Of a DNA stretch of 9,036 nucleotides, positions 8,821-9,036 are shown in pieces. Within the stretch, counting starts at the first letter, position 1. Each line of letters opens with the position of its first letter. The notes beneath the pieces are model-generated. The model was not told the DNA's origin. It made no database searches and was given only the letters and a program-made list of their open reading frames with translations. Made by a program: the position numbers and the translations under genes. The DNA lies in contig DIHI01000085.1 in NCBI GenBank assembly GCA_002420085.1, forward strand, positions 14,507-23,542. The letters are read 5' to 3'. Origin of the DNA: Lysobacterales bacterium UBA5700. GTDB taxonomy: Bacteria > Pseudomonadota > Gammaproteobacteria > Xanthomonadales > Xanthomonadaceae.

Positions 8821-9036
8821 CGGATCGCCGCCGCCCAGCATGCCCACGTAGGCCGCCAGCACGCCGCCGGCGATGTGCGCCATGCCGCCGATCATCATCG
8901 TCATCAGCTCGGATTCGGTCATCTTGCCGATGTAGGGGCGCACCGTCAGCGGCGCTTCGGTCTGGCCGATGAACACGCTGGCGCAAACCGAGGTGGTCTC
9001 GGCGCCCGACACTTTCATCACCTTGGTGATCGCCAG
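8812..9036 (-). CDS. nupC: NupC-type concentrative nucleoside transporter, internal fragment (partial at both ends)
   Basis: Read on the - strand from 9036, 75 codons give an internal piece of a concentrative nucleoside transporter (CNT family, inner-membrane cation/nucleoside symporter). The hallmark FIGQTEAPL covers residues 22-30 of the fragment. The Gln-Thr-Glu of this motif contacts the nucleobase in the known Vibrio cholerae CNT structure. It is preceded by VSGAETTSV, a family feature, and followed by VRPYIGKMTESEL (32-44). A hydrophobic, probably membrane-embedded stretch IGGMAHIAGGVLAAYVGML comes next (49-67). The family-typical GGGDPVQQ (68-75) ends at 8812. Beyond that the frame stays open but is only the antisense of leuB and leuD. 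The gene runs in from outside the right edge. It is unrelated to the operon and points towards it, which marks a junction. The gene symbol names the family; the exact paralogue is unknown. Confidence 0.85.

Overview
The window is a branched-chain amino acid biosynthesis cluster on the + strand, from a high-GC gammaproteobacterium. The acetolactate synthase is of the IlvG/IlvM (isozyme II) type, which is largely confined to gammaproteobacteria. The ketol-acid reductoisomerase recalls the Xanthomonas protein in its [10 protein letters not shown] start, RPGG loop and tail. I therefore suggest Xanthomonadales or a relative; this is judged from memory of the families, not from a search.

Layout: 3' part of ilvD (1-773, 5' end outside the window), ilvC (846-1877), ilvG (1897-3669), ilvM (3662-4024), leuA (4024-5577), ilvE (5664-6653), leuC (6657-8093), leuD (8093-8671), and the first codons of leuB (from 8743). 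All lie on one strand with gaps of 3 to 86 nt or short overlaps (8 nt ilvG/ilvM, 1 nt ilvM/leuA, 1 nt leuC/leuD), so a single polycistronic operon is likely. Its promoter and any attenuator would lie upstream of ilvD, outside the window. No spacer exceeds 86 nt.

Together IlvG/IlvM, IlvC, IlvD and IlvE make isoleucine and valine from 2-oxobutyrate/pyruvate. LeuA, LeuCD and LeuB branch from 2-oxoisovalerate to 2-oxoisocaproate, which IlvE transaminates to leucine. The common pathway apart from threonine deaminase (ilvA, not seen here) is thus encoded in one run. Most proteins keep their catalytic residues. Most also carry a short, apparently non-conserved Pro/Ala/Arg-rich tail, longest in IlvD (about 54 aa) and IlvM (about 40 aa).

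The main anomaly is at the right end. leuB is recognisable for only about 26-30 codons. From about 8812 to 9036 the sequence is instead a piece of a NupC-type nucleoside transporter on the - strand. Either the genome is rearranged there or the assembly is chimeric; an assembly artefact at a contig end is my leading explanation. I found no RNA genes, insertion sequences, CRISPR arrays or novel systems. The rest is ordinary core metabolism.
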